DNA from: Boudabousia liubingyangii
Lineage (GTDB): Bacteria > Actinomycetota > Actinomycetes > Actinomycetales > Actinomycetaceae
DNA length: 64,000 nucleotides
NCBI RefSeq assembly: GCF_001907245.1
Contig: NZ_MQSU01000001.1
Span: 332,224 to 396,223 of the forward strand
Reading direction: 5' to 3'
Made by a program: the position numbers and the translations under genes. The notes beneath the pieces were generated by a model that saw only the letters and a list, made by a program, of their open reading frames with translations, was not told the origin of the DNA and did not search any database. Shown here piece after piece: positions 61,643 through 64,000 of the stretch (positions are counted from its first letter, which is position 1; each line of letters begins with the position of its first letter).

Positions 61643-62746
61643 TCACGCACCTGCCTTAGCTAGGGCGTTAACGGCCTCAACAATGCGGTCTAGGTCTTCC
61701 TGAGACAGGGAGGGGTGAACCGGTAGGGAGATAACCGTCTTGGCGGCTTCTTCGGTGGTCGGTAGTTCTAGACCCGGGGCGTAGGGAGCTAGGGATTCTA
61801 GACGGTGGTTGGGGATCGGGTAGTAAACGCCGGAGCCAACCTGGTATTCCTCGCGGAGGCGACGGACGATCTCGTCACGCATGCCGGCTTCCACGCGGAT
61901 GGTGTACTGGTGGTAGACGTGAACGGCACCCTCGGCAACCTTGGGGGTAACCACGTTTTCTAGGTGGGAGGAAAGGAAAGCGGCGTTTTCCTGGCGGGTC
62001 TTGGTCCAGGCGTCAACCTTCTTGAGCTGTTCACGACCAATGGCGGCGTGGATGTCAGTCATACGGTTGTTAAGGCCAACTAGTTCGTTAGCATACTGCT
62101 TTTCCATGCCCTGGTTACGTAGTAGGCGCACGCGACGAGCAATGTTTTCGTCGATGCAGGAAACCATGCCACCTTCACCGGAGGTCATGTTCTTGGTCGG
62201 GTAGAGGCTGAACATGGCGAAGGTGCCGAAGTCGCCAACCGGGGTACCGTTGAGGGAGGCGCCGTGAGCCTGGGCGGCATCTTCGAATAGCATCAGGCCG
62301 TGCTTGTCGGCTAGGGCCTGTAGCTGATCCATGGCAGCCGGGTGACCGTACAGGTGCACAGGCATGATGGCCTTGGTGTTTTCGGTGATGGAAGCTTCGA
62401 CGCTCTTCGGATCAAGGCAGAAATGGTCTAGTTCAATGTCGGCAAAGACCGGCTTAGCGCCGGTTAGGGCGACTGAGTTGCCAGTTGCAGCGAAGGTGAA
62501 GGAGGGGACGATAACTTCGTCGCCAGCGCCGATTCCAGCTGCTAGTAGGCCTAGGTGCAGGCCGGAAGTACCGGAGTTTACTGCTACACAGGGCTTACCG
62601 TTTACGAAGTGGGCAGAGAATTCTTCTTCGAATGCCTTAACCTGCGGGCCCTGAGCGACCATCCCAGAACGTAGTACGGCATCTACCGCAGCGCGTTCTT
62701 CATCGCCAATAATCGGCTTTGCGGCGGGAATCAAATCACGAGTCAT
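61643..62746 (-). CDS. DegT/DnrJ/EryC1/StrS sugar aminotransferase
   Basis: This 367-residue PLP enzyme has PAAKPIIGDEERAAVDAVLRSG, VNSGTSGLHLGLLA, the Asp region LFEDAAQAHGA and the PLP Lys in LYPTKNMTSGEGG (Lys185). It would transfer an amino group onto a keto-sugar nucleotide. With the following dehydrogenase (four-base spacing) and the distant 2-epimerase it could make a diamino sugar such as a 2,3-diacetamido uronic acid or its relatives (inference). The start has AGAGG nine bases upstream. Confidence 0.9.
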   Translation of the reverse strand: MTRDLIPAAKPIIGDEERAAVDAVLRSGMVAQGPQVKAFEEEFSAHFVNGKPCVAVNSGTSGLHLGLLAAGIGAGDEVIVPSFTFAATGNSVALTGAKPVFADIELDHFCLDPKSVEASITENTKAIMPVHLYGHPAAMDQLQALADKHGLMLFEDAAQAHGASLNGTPVGDFGTFAMFSLYPTKNMTSGEGGMVSCIDENIARRVRLLRNQGMEKQYANELVGLNNRMTDIHAAIGREQLKKVDAWTKTRQENAAFLSSHLENVVTPKVAEGAVHVYHQYTIRVEAGMRDEIVRRLREEYQVGSGVYYPIPNHRLESLAPYAPGLELPTTEEAAKTVISLPVHPSLSQEDLDRIVEAVNALAKAGA

Positions 62747-63002
62747 CAGTTATAACCTCTTTTTGTTCATCAAAATGACAACTGGCCCGAAGCATATAAG
62801 CTTAAGGTCAAGCAGCGCGAAAAACACCCGCTACCAAGCACATTCTACCAAGCAATAAGGCAGATTAATAGCATTTAAAAGCAATCGGCTAAGATTGTGT
62901 TTAGCATTCACAAAGTGGATACTTTTGTGAAAAGCACCCATCTCTGTTGGAAAACTGTGGTAGTAACAGACAATTGTCGCGTTTTTTGAGAGAATAAGGC
63001 TT

Positions 63003-63680
63003 ATGGCAGAAAAAATCACTGATACTTGGCTAGTGATCCCGCTCTATAACGAAGAGCCTGTCATCGCCCAGGTAGTCCGTGAAGCTCGTGAAGTTTTCCC
63101 TTTTATTATCTGTGTCGATGATGGTTCGCGGGATAACTCCGCCGCTGAGGCTTCCGCAGCGGGGGCCTATGTTGTTAAGCACCCGGTCAATCTTGGGCAG
63201 GGTGCCGCTTTGCAAACCGGTATCGAGTTTGTCCTAAACCAGACGGATGCCAAGTACCTGGTGACTTTTGACGCTGATGGCCAGCATCAGGTGTCGGATG
63301 CGCTGATGATGCGCAATACTGCCGAAGAGAAGAATCTGGGGATCGTTTTTGGTTCTAGATTCCGTGGTACGCCGGTGGAATCTGGCTGGTTGAAGCGGAT
63401 TACTTTGCAGTTGGTGGCTTATCTGTCGCGTCACCGCACTGGCTTGCATTTGACCGATGCTCACAATGGTTTGCGTCTGCTTCGTCGCGATGCTGCCGGA
63501 GCCGTGAATTTGACCCAGAATCAGATGGCCCATGCGTCTCAGATTATGGGTCAGTTGGCTGCCACTAAGCTTCCTTACGAGGAAGTTCCCGTCCATATTC
63601 GTTACACCGACTATTCCCGCGCTAAGGGGCAGTCGTTGTTGAACTCCATCAATATTGTGGTGGACCTATTGTTCCGCTGA
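63003..63680 (+). CDS. Family 2 glycosyltransferase (dolichyl-phosphate mannosyltransferase-like)
   Basis: This 225-residue GT-A enzyme has TWLVIPLYNEEPVIAQVV, the DDGSRDNS donor loop, LGQGAALQTGI and the DADGQH metal site, all typical of GT2 polyprenyl-phosphate sugar transferases. It has no membrane helix. The next gene, a DUF2304-like membrane protein, follows after 14 bases; this pairing is common and suggests a polyprenyl-phosphate-linked sugar for surface glycans. Confidence 0.88.
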   Translation: MAEKITDTWLVIPLYNEEPVIAQVVREAREVFPFIICVDDGSRDNSAAEASAAGAYVVKHPVNLGQGAALQTGIEFVLNQTDAKYLVTFDADGQHQVSDALMMRNTAEEKNLGIVFGSRFRGTPVESGWLKRITLQLVAYLSRHRTGLHLTDAHNGLRLLRRDAAGAVNLTQNQMAHASQIMGQLAATKLPYEEVPVHIRYTDYSRAKGQSLLNSINIVVDLLFR

Positions 63681-63694
63681 GGATTGGGGTTTTG

Positions 63695-64000
63695 ATGCTT
63701 TTCGCTTTTAGTTTTGCTTCTTCTGGGCAGATCGCGATTAAGATTCTGCTGCTTTTGGGCGTGGCGTTAATCGCTTACTTTACTTTGCGCGTGCCTCATG
63801 GTCAGCGTTCGTTGGCGACTCGTCGTTTGACGCTGATTGCGTTCATGTTCTTTGCGGTTTTCGCGATTATTTGGCCTAGTTTGGTCACGAAGATTGCGTC
63901 TTTCCTTGGGGTTGGCCGTGGTGCCGACTTGGTTTTGTACCTGTTGGTGATTGCGTTCTTCGCTAACTTGGCTACTAGCTACCGTCGTTCTTTGGCTTCG
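63695..64000 (+). CDS. DUF2304-like membrane protein, partial
   Basis: A frame of 102 codons from ATG 63695 runs off the window. It has three hydrophobic segments: IKILLLLGVALIAYFTL, LTLIAFMFFAVFAIIWP and GADLVLYLLVIAFFANLAT, the layout of DUF2304 proteins encoded next to GT2 enzymes. It is likely the partner of the preceding transferase. The C-terminus is outside the window. Confidence 0.75.
   Translation, partial: MLFAFSFASSGQIAIKILLLLGVALIAYFTLRVPHGQRSLATRRLTLIAFMFFAVFAIIWPSLVTKIASFLGVGRGADLVLYLLVIAFFANLATSYRRSLAS

Overview
The window looks like chromosomal DNA of a host-associated actinobacterium, most likely of the Actinomycetaceae; I cannot fix the genus. Supporting signs are moderate-to-high GC, paired 'choice-of-anchor M' surface proteins, one of them with an LAXTG-type sorting signal, several promoters placed so that transcripts would be leaderless, and an anaerobic (radical SAM) sulfatase maturase. 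Codon use is odd: CTA is a favoured leucine codon, so the tetranucleotide CTAG, scarce in many bacteria, occurs throughout. I see no insertion sequence, prophage, CRISPR array, rRNA or ordinary tRNA gene.

Layout. 1-1.7 kb: the end of a membrane protein gene, a probable small structured RNA gene (1044-1132) and an Lrp/AsnC regulator. 2-8 kb: a two-gene operon for His- and Pro-rich surface proteins, preceded by two Fur-family-like operator boxes. 8-9.7 kb: a PhoU-like/PiT phosphate uptake pair. 9.9-32.2 kb: a sulfated-glycan region with four formylglycine-type sulfatases, their maturase, a TauE/SafE exporter, a sugar ABC importer, two MFS sugar porters, a LacI regulator and two ROK regulators; an adenine-type permease and a sulfide:quinone-reductase-like flavoprotein sit inside it. 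32.5-35.3 kb: a small operon of unknown membrane proteins, three of them paralogues. 35.3-42.5 kb: an MFS transporter and an ABC importer/GH20 hexosaminidase operon facing its own ROK regulator. 42.6-64 kb: surface polysaccharide genes (acyltransferase, UDP-GlcNAc 2-epimerase, four glycosyltransferases, flippase, sugar dehydrogenase and aminotransferase, DUF2304-like protein) mixed with two paralogous membrane proteins of unknown function, a START-like protein, an FAD oxidoreductase and an arginase.

How the parts fit. None of the four sulfatases nor the GH20 enzyme has a signal peptide, and all four sulfatases carry the Cys-type C-x-P-x-R site. The simplest reading is that sulfated mono- or oligosaccharides (mucin or glycosaminoglycan fragments) are imported intact by ABC and MFS transporters, desulfated and hydrolysed in the cytoplasm, and that the released sulfate leaves through TauE. 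The core operon, ROK regulator-maturase-TauE-sulfatase (28899 to 24085), supports this directly. The 42.6-64 kb region probably builds an amino-sugar-containing surface glycan.
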